Below the pieces are notes generated by a model. The model had not been told where the DNA came from. It did not search any database and saw nothing but the letters and a program-made list of their open reading frames with translations. Below are positions 1 to 11,265 of a DNA stretch of 64,000 nucleotides, one piece after another. Each line of letters opens with the position of its first letter. Position 1 is the stretch's first letter. Made by a program: the position numbers and the translations under genes. The DNA comes from Zygnema cylindricum. Lineage: Eukaryota; Streptophyta; Zygnematophyceae; Zygnematales; Zygnemataceae. The DNA is taken from positions 27,241-91,240 of the forward strand of contig JBBHKE010003421.1 in NCBI GenBank assembly GCA_037447655.1, read 5' to 3'.

Positions 1-258
1 CATACTATCCAACATTATTGTACTTTGTTTTCCTGGTATCGTGGGAATTGGGAAGTACTAACTTGTACTTATTTCGGTACGGCCGGGTACGGGTAGTCGC
101 GAGAAATCAAGTTTGGGTTAACTTTTTTTTCCGTAAACGCATATCACATACCGGGTAACAATTTAGGAGCGTGCCCGACCGAATTTCAGGTGTTCAAATT
201 TTGAAAAAAATAAATTGTAGGATTCGGGTATTTGAAATTTTGACATTTGCGACCTTTG
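1..258 (+). mobile_element. hAT derivative, 3' end and internal deletion (truncated by window edge)
   Basis: Bases 1-60 resemble the 5' non-coding part of the hAT elements at 10586 and 17426 (shared 'ccaacattattgtacttt' and 'ggtatcgtgg' words). Bases 70-258 resemble their 3' end ('gagaaatc', 'gtaaacgc', 'ggtaacaattt.ggagcgtg', then a terminal 'tttgcgacctttg'). The transposase region is missing between them, so this is an internally deleted, non-autonomous copy. The right terminus, read on the other strand, is CAAAGGTCGCAAA, close to the termini of the other copies. The left terminus lies outside the window. Confidence 0.6.
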
Positions 259-729
259 CTCTAAGGCTCTCGATCTTTGTCAATGTGACAATTTTCTTTT
301 AAAAAATTGTCAATGCGAAGTGGAAAATAGCACATGGAATGAATTTATTATATTAATTTCTACCTCTGTGCATAGGACCTTATTCGTTTGGTCTAACAAA
401 AGTATAAACCGTAACAGCTACACGAAAGAATGCGTAGATAAATTAGTGCAATAGTGTGTTAATTAATGTTTAATGTTTTGTGAAGTTTTAGGTCATTAAT
501 ACCAAAGTAGCGTTGATAACCCTATTTGTTTCTTTACACTAATAATGTTCTTACAATAGTTAAGATTCACGGTCTACCATAGTGCAAACATTACATATGC
601 ACTTGTTTTATTATGATTTTTAGAAACATATCGTAAAATTTTTACTTATAGATATATGCTTCAAATTATAACTGTCATGACCTCTCCTAACCCTCCGAAA
701 GCATCCACCAAAACATTGACACTACACTG
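259..729. other. Spacer with a possible decayed TA-type MITE
   Basis: No gene is visible. A motif at about 565-582 resembles the right end of the TA-flanked MITE family found later in the window (GATTCACGG followed by TA), and a weak left-end match lies near 420. The words around 520-560 recur inverted near 33110. The MITE assignment is tentative. Confidence 0.25.
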
Positions 730-734
730 TTTAT

Positions 735-1256
735 TGTTAGAATCAATGTTGTAATCGGCCGTCGCAGTTTGTCGCGCGGCCAACTAGCTTGTCGTTACGT
801 GAAGTTAGTGGTCCAGGTTGGTTTGGAGTCATTAAGTTTTGTTGTACGTTTTTTGTAGTACCTTGGTCTCGCGGAGATTTAGTTTGGCGACGACCATGTA
901 TTATGTCGTTTGGCGTGTACGGTATGTATGTTCGTTTTTGTCGTTATGTTTTGGTTTTGATTGTACGTGTGTTTAGTACTTTAGTACGATGTCTTTTCGC
1001 GTATAGACACGATTTGATTTGTAGGCGCTTCGTGCGCACTTTATGTTTAGTTTGTTTTTACTTTTTAGCTTGATAGTGTGACGTTTCACTTGCAGTACTA
1101 TATACAACAACTTAGGAGGAAAGGGAAGTTAATCTTTTTATGGGAGAAAATGTCTATGAAATATATTGGCTTTTGTGGACAGCTCTCTCTCGTGTGAAAT
1201 GTTATCAATGCTTCCGCTGTAGTCTTGCACTCTGAGTTTTGTGTATGATCCTTTCA
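735..1256 (+). repeat. 5' LTR of the copia element
   Basis: A 522-bp direct repeat of 6187-6707, bounded by TGTTAG and TTTCA and preceded by the TTTAT target duplication. It contains a 94-codon open frame at 789-1073 whose counterpart in the other LTR is shorter and diverged, so that frame is probably fortuitous. The LTR should carry promoter and polyadenylation signals, but none can be assigned with certainty. Confidence 0.93.
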
Positions 1257-1258
1257 AG

Positions 1259-1270
1259 TGGTACCGAAGC
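1259..1270 (+). other. Putative tRNA primer-binding site
   Basis: TGGTACCGAAGC lies two bases after the left LTR. It resembles, with mismatches, the TGGTATCAGAGC initiator-methionine primer site common in copia elements. Position and the leading TGG support the call; the tRNA itself is not identified. Confidence 0.55.
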
Positions 1271-1316
1271 TTGTGTGCTCCTTTGAGGTGTAGAATGGGT
1301 GGCTATTTTGGCCGCC

Positions 1317-3122
1317 ATGGGGAGAAAGAAGAAAAATACCCCTTCTCCTATGATGTCTTCTTCTTCTACGTTGATTCCTCAACCTCCGGATCCGGATCCT
1401 CCGGATCCAACCGAATCTGAATCATCGTCGTATCCGGAAGTAGAAACTCCATTTGCTTTCACCGGCAAAACTTTTGAGGAAGTTGTTGCGATTGATCCGT
1501 TCGGACAAAATAAGGAGAATGAGAGGAAAAAGAAGGAGGGAGATGACGCGACGAAAGATCGTCTTCAAAAACTGATGGATGGTCTTTTCCGATATGTTGA
1601 TCAACGGATCTCGGAGACGAACCGTGTCACGAGACCTTCATTTTTCGGAGATCCCATTCCAACACAAAACGTCGTTGATACGGAAGGAGATGAGGAGGAG
1701 ATGAGGGAATTTATTCGAAAGGGGAAACTTCCCATCGATGACGATTCCGATCTTGATTATTGTAGTGAATGGGACGAGCAAGTTGAATTTATCCTTTAAT
1801 GGGACGAATCATCAATCGTGGAAGAAATATATCAAAGGTCAATTTAAATTAAAACGCCTTTGGAAGGTGGTAAAAGGGGTGGACAAGATGCCTACCTCGG
1901 ATCGGAGAGCTTATCGGGTGTGGACAAAGAAAAATCATTCCGCCGTCGGCGGTTTATTTCAATCATGTAGCACTACAATTCACGATTTATTTCTCACCCG
2001 AAGATTCGCCCATGATTGTTAGGTAGCCTTTGAAAATCATTTTGAGAAGAGTCTTCAAAACAAGGGGCAACATATTTATACCGATTATACATCCTTCAAA
2101 GTGAAACAAAATGAATCGATCGATGAGGCCGCAAAGAGATTTAATGTTATTATTGAGAACTCGCAAATATGGGGAAATTTATTGAAAAGAATAATAAGGC
2201 ATCGGTCTTCACCCATGCCTTACTGGAGAAAATGATATACTTAATGGACATTCTCTTATCGAGGGATTCAAACACCTAGGACTCGATCATTACATTCCTT
2301 AAATCAACCGAGAGGAATCGCCCGAGCTCATCGAGAAGAACCAAACCGACCAATTCCCTCAACGCGACAACACCAGAAACGCCCGATCTAAATTATTTTC
2401 GGGGAAAAGGAGGAAAAAGAGGGGGAAATCCGAGAGGAAGAGGGGGAAGAGGACACGAAAGGGTTGGGAGATCTCCTTCTCAGCCCGTGTATTCATATCT
2501 GACCAATATTGCCTGTTTTCAATGCAACAAACTTGGTCATATGGCGGCTTCTTGCCCGGATAAGGAGCGCCAATGTCGCTTTTGCGAGAAATGGGGTCAT
2601 ATAAGCCCCCAATGTTATTCGAAGGCCGAAAATGGAGGCGGCGGTGGAAGAGGAGATCGCGGCGGTAGAGGAGACGGCGGCGGCCGATACGCTGGGCGCG
2701 GCAACGGTCGTCTTGGCGGCCGCGGAGGCCGCCATGGAAGAGGAGGAGGACATTTTATGGGCGACGATCAATTTGAAGGAGAAAAAGAAGGCGCGCAGAT
2801 ATTTTTGGTCCTTAACTTGTCGCTTGATTTGATGGCAGGTGCTACACATCAAGAAAAAGAGTGGATTATTGATTCTGGCGCTTCACACCACGTTTGTAAT
2901 GACGCTTCACTCTTTGACAATTTTGGCGAACTCACGGTACCAAAACGAATCACTGTCGCAGGTGGACAAGTGAATTTGATAAGTACAATGGGTACTGTAT
3001 GTTTTGATTTACCGATTTTGGAAGCAACTGGCTTTGAAAAAGTGACGCAAACCCAACTAACAAATGTTTTGTACTTACCTGAAGATTCAGTGAACCTTCT
3101 CAGTGTACCGCAGATACAATGA
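1317..3122 (+). pseudogene. copia gag and protease region (decayed)
   Basis: The first ATG in the frame is at 1317 and opens a lysine- and proline-rich segment that stops at 1797-1799. A second frame from about 1775 continues with a gag-like stretch (FNGTNHQSWKKYIKGQFKL). Two CCHC zinc knuckles follow at 2514-2555 and 2574-2615, both with intact CX2CX4HX4C spacing, then a glycine/arginine-rich linker. The aspartic protease active-site motif DSGAS is at about 2871. The zinc knuckles and protease sit in one uninterrupted frame (2487-3119), while the region before them is broken by stops and shifts. The family function is capsid formation, RNA binding and polyprotein cleavage. Confidence 0.85.
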
Positions 3123-3159
3123 GCGGGCGTCAACTTACTCGCGTATGACGACTCCACAA

Positions 3160-4200
3160 TAACAATTGTACGTTTTGATAGTGTATTAATAAGCTAAGGA
3201 GAAGTTACGGATTTTATGCATAGTCGGCTAAAATGGCGTCGGCCAAAAATTTCCCCCCCAAATTTCGGTGGAATTATTTCTCAAATCTCTGAATTGAAAG
3301 GCGATCTAACTTTGTGGCACCACCGCATGTGTCACACATCCGAGGGGATTTTACGACGCATGATCAAAAATTGAAGTTTAAAGGGATTGGACTTGGCGTC
3401 GGGGGAGAAAATTAACGGGTGCGAGGGATTTAGTAAGTGAGGACAAATACGAAAGCCGCATCCGGCCAAGGATCCAACACATCGATGTAAGCACCCCCTT
3501 GATCTTGTGCATATGTATTTATGTGGGGACATAAAACTGGAGACGATTGGAGGAAACAAATATATTTTGGTGGTGGTGGACGATTTCTCTCGCTTCACAT
3601 GGGTAATATTACTTAAACACAAATCCTAAGCATTTTTACACTTTCAAGAGTGGCATGTGATGGCCGAAAGGCAATGTGAGAGAAAATTAAAATCTATTAA
3701 ATCAGATAATGGAGGGGAATTTCTTGCTTTTGATTCATATTGTGAAGAGTGGGGAATTTCTCACCAATAAACTGCATCTTACTCATCGGAATCTAACGGC
3801 GATGCCGAGAGGAAGAACCATACTCTTCAAGAAATGGTACGATCCATGGTACACGGATCTGGGAGGAGTATTAATTTATAGGGCGATGCAATTTTGACGG
3901 TGAATTATACTTGCAATCGGAGAATAACATCGCTTTCGGGTGATAAAAATCCGTATGAGTTTTGGTATGGCCGAAAGCCTACTCTTCCCCACATTCGGAT
4001 TTGGGGATGTCGTGCATCAGTTTATATTCAAGCACAAAAGAGAAAAGGTAAATTTGCATCGAGTAGTTGGAGTGAATACTTTGTGGGGTATAGTTCAAAA
4101 AGGGAGTCTTTATCGAGTTTATGACCTTATTCGAAATATCATTGAGGAATCGAGGAATGTGAATTTTCACGAGGATTTATTATCCACAATCTCTCGATCG
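3160..4200 (+). pseudogene. copia integrase (decayed)
   Basis: Recognisable pieces are the pre-integrase histidine motif near 3320, the core motif DDFSRFTWV at about 3577-3610, the second acidic region KSDNGGEF near 3700, and an NGD.ER-type segment near 3790 that follows an in-frame stop. The pieces lie in different frames, so no functional integrase can be made. The core acidic positions are visible in the individual fragments. Confidence 0.8.
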
Positions 4201-4699
4201 GCTAAGTGACATTCGAATTTTGACTTTCATGAAGAATTTGAAATCGGTGATCTTAATGACATTGAGGGTTCCGATTCGGAAATCGATCCGGAATCCACCT
4301 TCAATGTTAAGAGGGGGAAAGGTAAAATTGAGGAGAATGTAAATTTTGGTAACATTGGTGGGGATTCGCGAAGCGAAAATTCCCGAATGTCTTCGGACAC
4401 GAGGAAATCTTCGTCTTCTAAATCAAGTGAACCGAATATTATTGAGGAGGAACCGGCGAGGGAGGAGAAAGAATTTGAACCGAGGAGGAGTATGCGAAAA
4501 ATTAGGGGTAAGAAACCGGCTCGTCTTTCTTTTGATGGTAAGGGGAATGTAGAGAATTCATATTATATTTTTTCGGCGGCGAGGGAGGATGATTTTCTTT
4601 TATAATAATCATTATGTGAAAACAAGCCGGGCGATCCGCAATCGTATATAGAAGCACGAAAATCATGCGATTGGGAGAAGCATTGGAAACCGACGATGG

Positions 4700-6120
4700 G
4701 AAAAAGAACTTCAATCAATTATTGACAATCGTACTTTTGAGGAGGTAAGCCTACCGCAGGGTAAAAACGCTATTGATGCAAAATGGATTTTTAAAACCAA
4801 AACTGGTGCATCGGGGGAAGTAGTAAAACATATGGCTCGGTTAGTTTGCAAGGGCTTTCAATAGAGGGAGGGGATAGATTATACGAATACATATACACCG
4901 GTAGTGAAGTTTGATTCATTGAGGATGATTATTGTCATTACCACTACCGGCAAGAAACACATTCACCAAATGGATGTAGAGACGACGTTCTTAAATTGTG
5001 ACTTAGAAGAGGAGGTTTATATGAAAGTTCCAAAAAGAGTAGTGTTGAAGGAGGGGAAGGTATGGCGGCTGCGAAAGTCCTTGTATGGACTAAAACATGC
5101 ACCGGGGACTTGGTATTTGAGATTACACAAGGTCCTAACCGAATTTGGATTTGTACGAACAGTTTCATACTCTGGAGTTTACAAAAAAATGTGAGGGGAA
5201 GGATCAAATCATATTTTCTGTCTACGTGGATGACTTTTTGATGATATGTGACAAGTTGACGCAAATCGCCGAGTTGAAGGAGTACACGCATCTACACTTT
5301 AAAGTCACAGATTTTGGGGGACGTACGATATATTCTTCGAGTGGAAGTTTTGAGATACGATAATGGAGATATTAAATTGTCGCAAGCGCAATATTGTAAA
5401 AAAGAATTAACAAAATTTGCTATGTTGGATTCTAAGTCGGTTTTGACACCACTAGATTCCAAACTTCAATATCGCAAATTTGAGGAGGAGGAAACTGTCC
5501 ACGTGCCCTATCGAGACGCCGTTGGTAGTTTAATATGTTTAAGTATGGCCACGCGACCAGATATTTTGGCCGCGGTTTCTGTCGTGAGCCGATTTTGTCA
5601 GGTTCCTAAAAGATTCTTGGGAGGCCGTGAAGAGGATATTTTGTTACCTTGCAGGTACGGTCGAGATTGGTTTATTATTTTGATCTGGATAGATATCTTT
5701 CGAGTGCGCGAGATATTGTGACGCAGATTGGGGCGGAGATTTTGACACAGGAAAGTCAACGTCTGGATATGCTATTGTTTTTGGTGGCACGACAATTTTT
5801 AGAAGATCGCGACTCCAGCCAACTGTCACATTAAGTTCAACCGAAGCGGAGTATATGGTTGTGTGTCATACGTCTAAGCGTCAATTTGGATAAAAGAGTT
5901 ACTTGGGGAATTGAGGATTTCTATTGGGTGTATAAAAATAGTTACTAACAGCATGAGTTCGATGGCATTGGTGAAGAATCCTGTCTTTCACAAAAAGACA
6001 AAACATATCAGGATTCAGTAACACATTGTACCCGATTTGGTCACCTCAAAGGAAGTTGAATTTTTGTACGTTTCGACGTTGGAAGAAGCCGCGGATATGT
6101 TGACGAAAGCCTTAACTCAT
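4700..6120 (+). pseudogene. copia reverse transcriptase and RNase H (decayed)
   Basis: The reverse transcriptase starts near 4776 (KWIFKTK), continues through a QMDV.T.FLN segment at about 4965 and a KSLYGLKHAPG-like motif near 5080, and reaches the catalytic YVDD at 5222-5233. A later segment carries AVGSLICL and RPDI (about 5518-5565). RNase H is recognised by LSSTEAEYM at 5831-5857. The chain crosses frames at least three times and has an in-frame stop at about 4861. Catalytic motifs are preserved but the reading frame is not. Confidence 0.85.
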
Positions 6121-6171
6121 GACGTACTTTTGAGGGGAAGACCTGAATTAGGGCTGGTGTAATGGTTACAA

Positions 6172-6185
6172 CTTTGAGAGGGGGG
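6172..6185 (+). other. Polypurine tract of the copia element
   Basis: A run of the form TTGAGAGGGGGG ends one to two bases before the right LTR, the expected place for the plus-strand primer. Confidence 0.7.
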
Positions 6186-6186
6186 T

Positions 6187-6707
6187 TGTTAGAATCAATG
6201 ATGTAATCCGCTGTCGCGGTTTGTCGCGCGGCCAGCTAGCTTGTTGTTACCTGAAGTTAGTGGTCCAGGTTGGTTTGGAGTCATTAAGTTTTCTTGTACG
6301 TTTTTTGTAGTACCTTGGTCTCGCGGAGATTTAGTTTGGCGACGACCAGGTATTATGTCGTTTGGCGTGTACGGTATGTATGTTCGTTTTGTCGTTATGT
6401 TTTGGTTTTGATTGTACGTGTGTTTAGTACTTTAGTATTATGTCGTTTCGCGTATAGACGCGATTTGATTTGTAGGCGCTTCGTGTGCACTTTATGTTTA
6501 GTTTGTTTTTACTTTTTAGTTTGAAAGTGTGACGTTTCACTTGCAATACTATATACAACAACTTAATGGGAAAGGGAAGTTAATCTTTTTATGGGAGAAA
6601 ATGTCTATGAAATATATTGGCTTTTGTGGACAGCTCTCTCTCGTGTGAAATGTTATGAATGCTTCCGCTGTAGTCTTGCCCTCTGAGTTTCGTGTAAGAT
6701 CCTTTCA
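6187..6707 (+). repeat. 3' LTR of the copia element
   Basis: A 521-bp copy of the 5' LTR with the same termini, followed directly by TTTAT (6708-6712). Most substitutions fall in the first 70 bases. Confidence 0.93.
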
Positions 6708-6712
6708 TTTAT

Positions 6713-7652
6713 TTCTACTTGCAAACGTGGAACTATAAAATATATTGTTTGCTTAATGTTTGGAGACGTTATCAAATATATCGTAATTCCTTGAAAATTG
6801 TCGTTCAAAATTTTTAAGACTTCAGGTCAAAAATGTTGCGACAAAAATATTGTTACAAAATTAAATTGGGGCTTGATCCTCGTAGGCTCATGCCCATGGG
6901 AAGAAGCACCCCTCCCATCTCTCCAATTATCTTATCCCTCCTACCATTTAACCCTTATAATGGTCAACACAATATTCATACCGGTCGTCGAACAACTGAT
7001 GTACTATCGATATTGGAACTTGTAACAATACTAGTGGAAAAAACTTGTTCGTAAATGGTAGTTAAGCGTTACGAATATAGAGTTATGAATTTGGTAGACT
7101 TCCGCGAAAGAATCACACGATTTAGAGTTTTATTTTAAAAGATATAGTGATAGGTGTATTTAGGCGACAACGCGAGGTCAAAACAACGAATGGGTGTTCA
7201 TTGTAACAGGTTAAGGGTCAAACTAGCCGCGAAATTTCAGGCGCACGTTTAAAAAGTACGGAATGAATCAATATTTTGTTTGGTACGCACGATGGTTCGT
7301 TCCGTACAATTTTTAGTACGCAACGTCACTTTCACTTTATGGAATTTCGTACGTATTTTCGCGTGTGAAATTTGCGACCCACGTTGATGCGAAGTCGCGT
7401 TTCGATTGGCGCGCATTTTTGCTCGTAAATGTTACGTAGTGAAATGTAGCGTTTGATTGGTTAGTAAATCCTACGTAGTTAGTAAGAGATTTCACACGTT
7501 TTTCCATTGATCAGTTTGAGTCCTAGCTGATCGATGATTGGCCCAAGCAAAAACTTGTTCAACAGAGCGTTGACTGTGGCATGGCTAGTCCAGGGCGATG
7601 ATGGAAAAATAGTGAAGTCTAAGAGGAAAGTATACATCTTTTCTTTTGGAAA
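6713..7652. other. Spacer without recognised gene
   Basis: Short open frames occur on both strands (for example 6833-7054 and 7479-7700), but none shows a recognisable domain or splice pattern. The stretch 7200-7450 is less AT-rich than its surroundings. Confidence 0.4.
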
Positions 7653-8032
7653 AGTTTGTGGAAATTTTGACTGATCTTGGTATTGAGCGATTAAATCCAA
7701 ATTGGAGCAATGGCATTTTTACACTGAAATCCTTGCTAAGTAGTGTTTTAGTAGTTAAGAGATACAATTATTAAAAGTGGAGAGTAGTGGAAAACAATTT
7801 AAAAGAAGGGTTGAGCCACGAGGGCAAAAGACCAAGCTAAGCTTGTGGAAATTTTGACTGATCTTGGTCTTGAGCGATTAAAACCAAATTGGAGCAATGG
7901 CATTTTTACACTGAAATCTCTTGCTAACTAAGTATTGTTTTAGTAGTTAAGAGATACAATTGTTAAAAGTGGAGAGAAGTGGAAAACACTTTAAATGAAG
8001 GGTTGAGCCACGAGGGCAAAAGACCAAGCTAA
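7653..8032 (+). repeat. Tandem direct duplication, 2 x about 188 bp
   Basis: Copy 1 (about 7653-7840) and copy 2 (about 7841-8032) share nearly all words, from 'tgtggaaattttgactgatc' to 'agggcaaaagaccaagct'. They differ by scattered substitutions and small indels. No coding function is apparent. Confidence 0.9.
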
Positions 8033-9769
8033 TGTAATGTGGACAGAAACTTCTTCCTATTTAAAGTTTATCCTTATGTGAGTGCTTTCCAATGTGAATG
8101 TGTAATTTCCCAATGTGTGGAATGTGTGGTTGAAATCGGTTGTAGTAATGAAATTTTATGAGAGGTAGGAAATCTTGTTACAAAACTCTTCAAATATTTG
8201 CCATATTTGGTGGATTTCGTCCAGGTTTTCCTGAGGCTATAGCTCGAAGTAGTATGTTAGCTTTTCATTCTGGTTAAGCTCCCATGTGGCATCTTTTCTA
8301 TGTAATATTTCCTCCCATTATTGGTACTAACGGACCGGATGGGTCCGTCAATGGGTTGGTACAGTTGCGTATCGAATATTTTCAAAATTCCATGGGTATT
8401 TTGAAGCCAGGGTTAATAGAAAAGCACGACCGACGTTTTACATACTTACCACAAATTGTCGTATCCACAAGCATTCATGGGGGAACAACAACAAGTTTCA
8501 CAAAGTAAATGGTCAATCGCTCGTCTCTTCCGCTCCTCCTCCCTACTATACAACACGTGATAACAACATTGTCTATTATTCTTTTTTGTTATTATTCTAT
8601 TTTGTTCTTTTTTTTTCCTTTTTGGCTTTTTTCATATAATTTTTTGCTATGTGGTTACATTTATACTTAATGGAATTCTATCACTAAATATGATGCAATG
8701 GTCGTTGGACAAAGTCAGTCGTTGTTGTTGTCATTTTCATGATTGATTGTGTTACTAAAATTGTTTTTGAAATACGACGTTTCTCAAATGATAGAATTGG
8801 CTTGACATCACTCCGTACATGGTCACTACGATTCGTTATAGCGATAACTCGTTTGTTGATCGGTACTTTTTTTATTTTTTAAGTGAAATTGACATAAATC
8901 AAGTGAAACTTGGTTTGCACAGTTTGGTTCATTAAAGTTGGTTTTTTTTTTTTTTTTAGCTTGGTTCGGCTTTGGCTGTTTAATCAGAGATTATGTTCGA
9001 CTTCATTAAGTTTAATCAAGTTTAATTTTTTGAAACCGTCGTATGAATGTACGAAGTACGATAATCGAAAAGCTGAATTACCAAAGGTACGTGTAAATAA
9101 AAGTACATTAAAATTAGCGTAGCATTCATAAAAACAAGTAATATTTGCCAATTTCATATTATATGTATAGCTTTACACAATCTAATTTAATTAAAACACT
9201 AGTTTTGGCATGAAAAACCAAATGGAGCTCTTACAAATCCATCATAAAAATTCATCATTTTCTCAATTTTTGTGACGTATGCGCCGTTTCTCTAACCGAA
9301 AGAGCCAACACACAAAAAGTCTCTCAAAGTTGTAAATCATGTCACATGCGGTAGGTCCTCGTTGGTTGGGGATTTGCGGGAACGAGTTGAGTGTGAAACA
9401 CTAGTTGTACGCTTTTAAGCCTCTACATAACGGCATTGGTTTTTTCACATTCTCTTTGCATAGTCGCTTCCTCTAGTTTTGTGTGCTCAATGATATACCA
9501 TGACGCTTTAATGAAGCTCAATTTATTCAGAATTAGTTAGTTATATTTGGCAAAAAGTAACATTGTAAAGTTTATTTGCATACTTTAATTTTTCTTTTGT
9601 ATGTTTGAATGTCATAAACGGTTTAACGGTATAAAGGCTTCACTCATAACAAATCCAACGGTTTGGCTTGATTTTCAAATTTCAATTTTTTCAGTTTGGT
9701 TTGGTTAAGTTCAACGATATTTTACCACGATTATAAATGGGAGTCTTCTCAATAGAGTTCACGATGCAT
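8033..9769. other. Spacer without recognised gene
   Basis: AT-rich sequence with T runs. The 74-codon frame at 8284-8508 matches nothing recognised. No repeats of note are seen. Confidence 0.4.
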
Positions 9770-10574
9770 GTCCTACCTAGTGTTGTGTATCAGTTATAAA
9801 TTTATCGCGATAACATCGATACCGATAGTTATCGGTTATCGAACGGTTAGAGGTCATGGTATGTTGGTCAGAGACGAACAAATTCCATATCTGCGATAAC
9901 TTTTAAAAAAGATAGTATGCATATAATAGTACTCTTTAACATACTGTATTCTATTATTTACTTTATATAGCGTGGTATGTCGTATAATGTATATGTTCCG
10001 TATCCGTTTAACTAACATATATTACTGACAACGCAACACATAAACGCCAATAAATTTAAAACAATACTAAACTATAGTATTGAAACGAACAAGTTAAATT
10101 GCATTATAACATTTTAAATCAAACTCTTTCGAAAAACATATGTAAAGACGAACAAATCAAACGAGCACATTTGTCTGACTGCCGCCATTTACTGCAGCCT
10201 ACTGCCACCATCTTTTGACGATTCAGGGGCACTTTTTTGAGGAAATATTAATTTTTTATAAATAGTAAAAATATATATTTATTCATTGCGATTTTTTACC
10301 GAAATTAGGGAGAAGGGGGTCCGCGGCGCGTCCGTGGAATAACACGTACAGTTGAGTGTCCTGGCTGTACATTTATTTGTACGGTCCGTAGAGATATCGT
10401 CGATACTTATCGATATCGGTGTTAACGCCGATAATAACCGATAAATATCGGTTATTTATCGGCAATAACACCGATAACGATATATCGTACCAATGTATCG
10501 ATTATCGGTTACCCGAAAAAAGGCCCATATCGGTTATCGGCAAATCCTTACCGATACACAACACTAGTCCCACC
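9770..10574 (-). mobile_element. hAT-type MITE, TAGTGTTGTGTATCGG family, copy A
   Basis: The element 9778-10566 (789 bp) starts TAGTGTTGTGTATC and ends with the inverted GATACACAACACTA. It is flanked by 8-bp near-direct repeats, GTCCTACC (9770-9777) and GTCCCACC (10567-10574). Subterminal sequence is full of GATATCG/CGATAAC words that form large internal palindromes. It has no coding capacity. Comparison with the copy at 39664 puts it in the opposite orientation. An 8-bp duplication and TAGTGTTG-type ends fit the hAT superfamily. Confidence 0.88.
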
Positions 10575-11265
10575 GCATGCCACTACTGAGGTCGCAAATG
10601 GTCAACCGAAACCATGACAGGCCGTTAACCGACCGCCCGCACCGGATCTGGAACGGATTCGGTTGCCAAAATTTGGGGGACGGGTAGTTGCGGGTGGTTG
10701 ATTCACCAAAAAAAAACATGGTTGGATACGGTCGGTTACCCAAAAAAACAAAAAAAAAAAAATGTATTGTCCATAGAATCCAACATTATTCTACTTTGTA
10801 CTTTTTGGTATCGTGGAAGTACGTGACATCATGATTAGCGTCGCAAATATGACACGGTAGTAACACTAATCATTTCGCAAATCTTAGGGAACGCGACAAA
10901 TCGTAATTAATGGCTTATTCATACGTCGTACATTTTTGCAACGTGATAATTATGCATTTTGTATCGTGTTTCCACAAATATATCATATCATTTTTACTTG
11001 TTTTTTTAATAAGTTTTCATATTTCAGCTTCATCACTATTTCCTTATAAATAATTTATATTCATACGCTTATATTTATTTTTATTATTATTATTTGGTTT
11101 GTCATGATGTTGTTTTTTATTTGTCTGTCCATAAAAAAAAAATCGTTTTGGTATAAACCTTCTTTATTAATCATGGTTAGTAATGTATGATATTTTCTTA
11201 TTGTTTTTTTTGTGTTTTTCCCGAGGTTTTCAAGCATTTTGTCAAGCATTGTTTGATGTTGGTGT

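Larger units (their letters stand above)
730..6712 (+). mobile_element. Ty1/copia LTR retrotransposon, complete structure, broken coding frame
   Basis: Two LTRs (735-1256 and 6187-6707) each begin TGTTAG and end TTTCA, and the whole is flanked by the 5-bp direct repeat TTTAT (730-734 and 6708-6712). A primer-binding-like site follows the left LTR and a purine tract precedes the right one. The internal region holds, in order, gag with two zinc knuckles, aspartic protease, integrase, reverse transcriptase and RNase H; integrase before reverse transcriptase is the copia order. Stops and frameshifts interrupt the frame at many points, for example a TAA at 1797-1799 and an in-frame stop in the integrase near 3769. 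Paired LTRs look about 95% alike by eye, so the insertion is moderately old. It is not expected to be autonomous. Confidence 0.95.

Noticed and set aside
789-1073. Cysteine- and arginine-rich 94-codon frame in the left LTR, with a 76-codon counterpart at 6294-6524
   Set aside because: It lies wholly within the LTR, the two copies differ by frameshifts, and no retroelement of this type encodes a protein there.
2493-2852. Alanine/serine-rich minus-strand frame
   Set aside because: Antisense of the glycine/arginine-rich gag linker; low complexity.
7479-7700. Minus-strand 73-codon frame (and a plus-strand reading) suggestive of a retroelement DUF4283-like segment
   Set aside because: Similarity is too weak to name; no neighbouring motifs support it.
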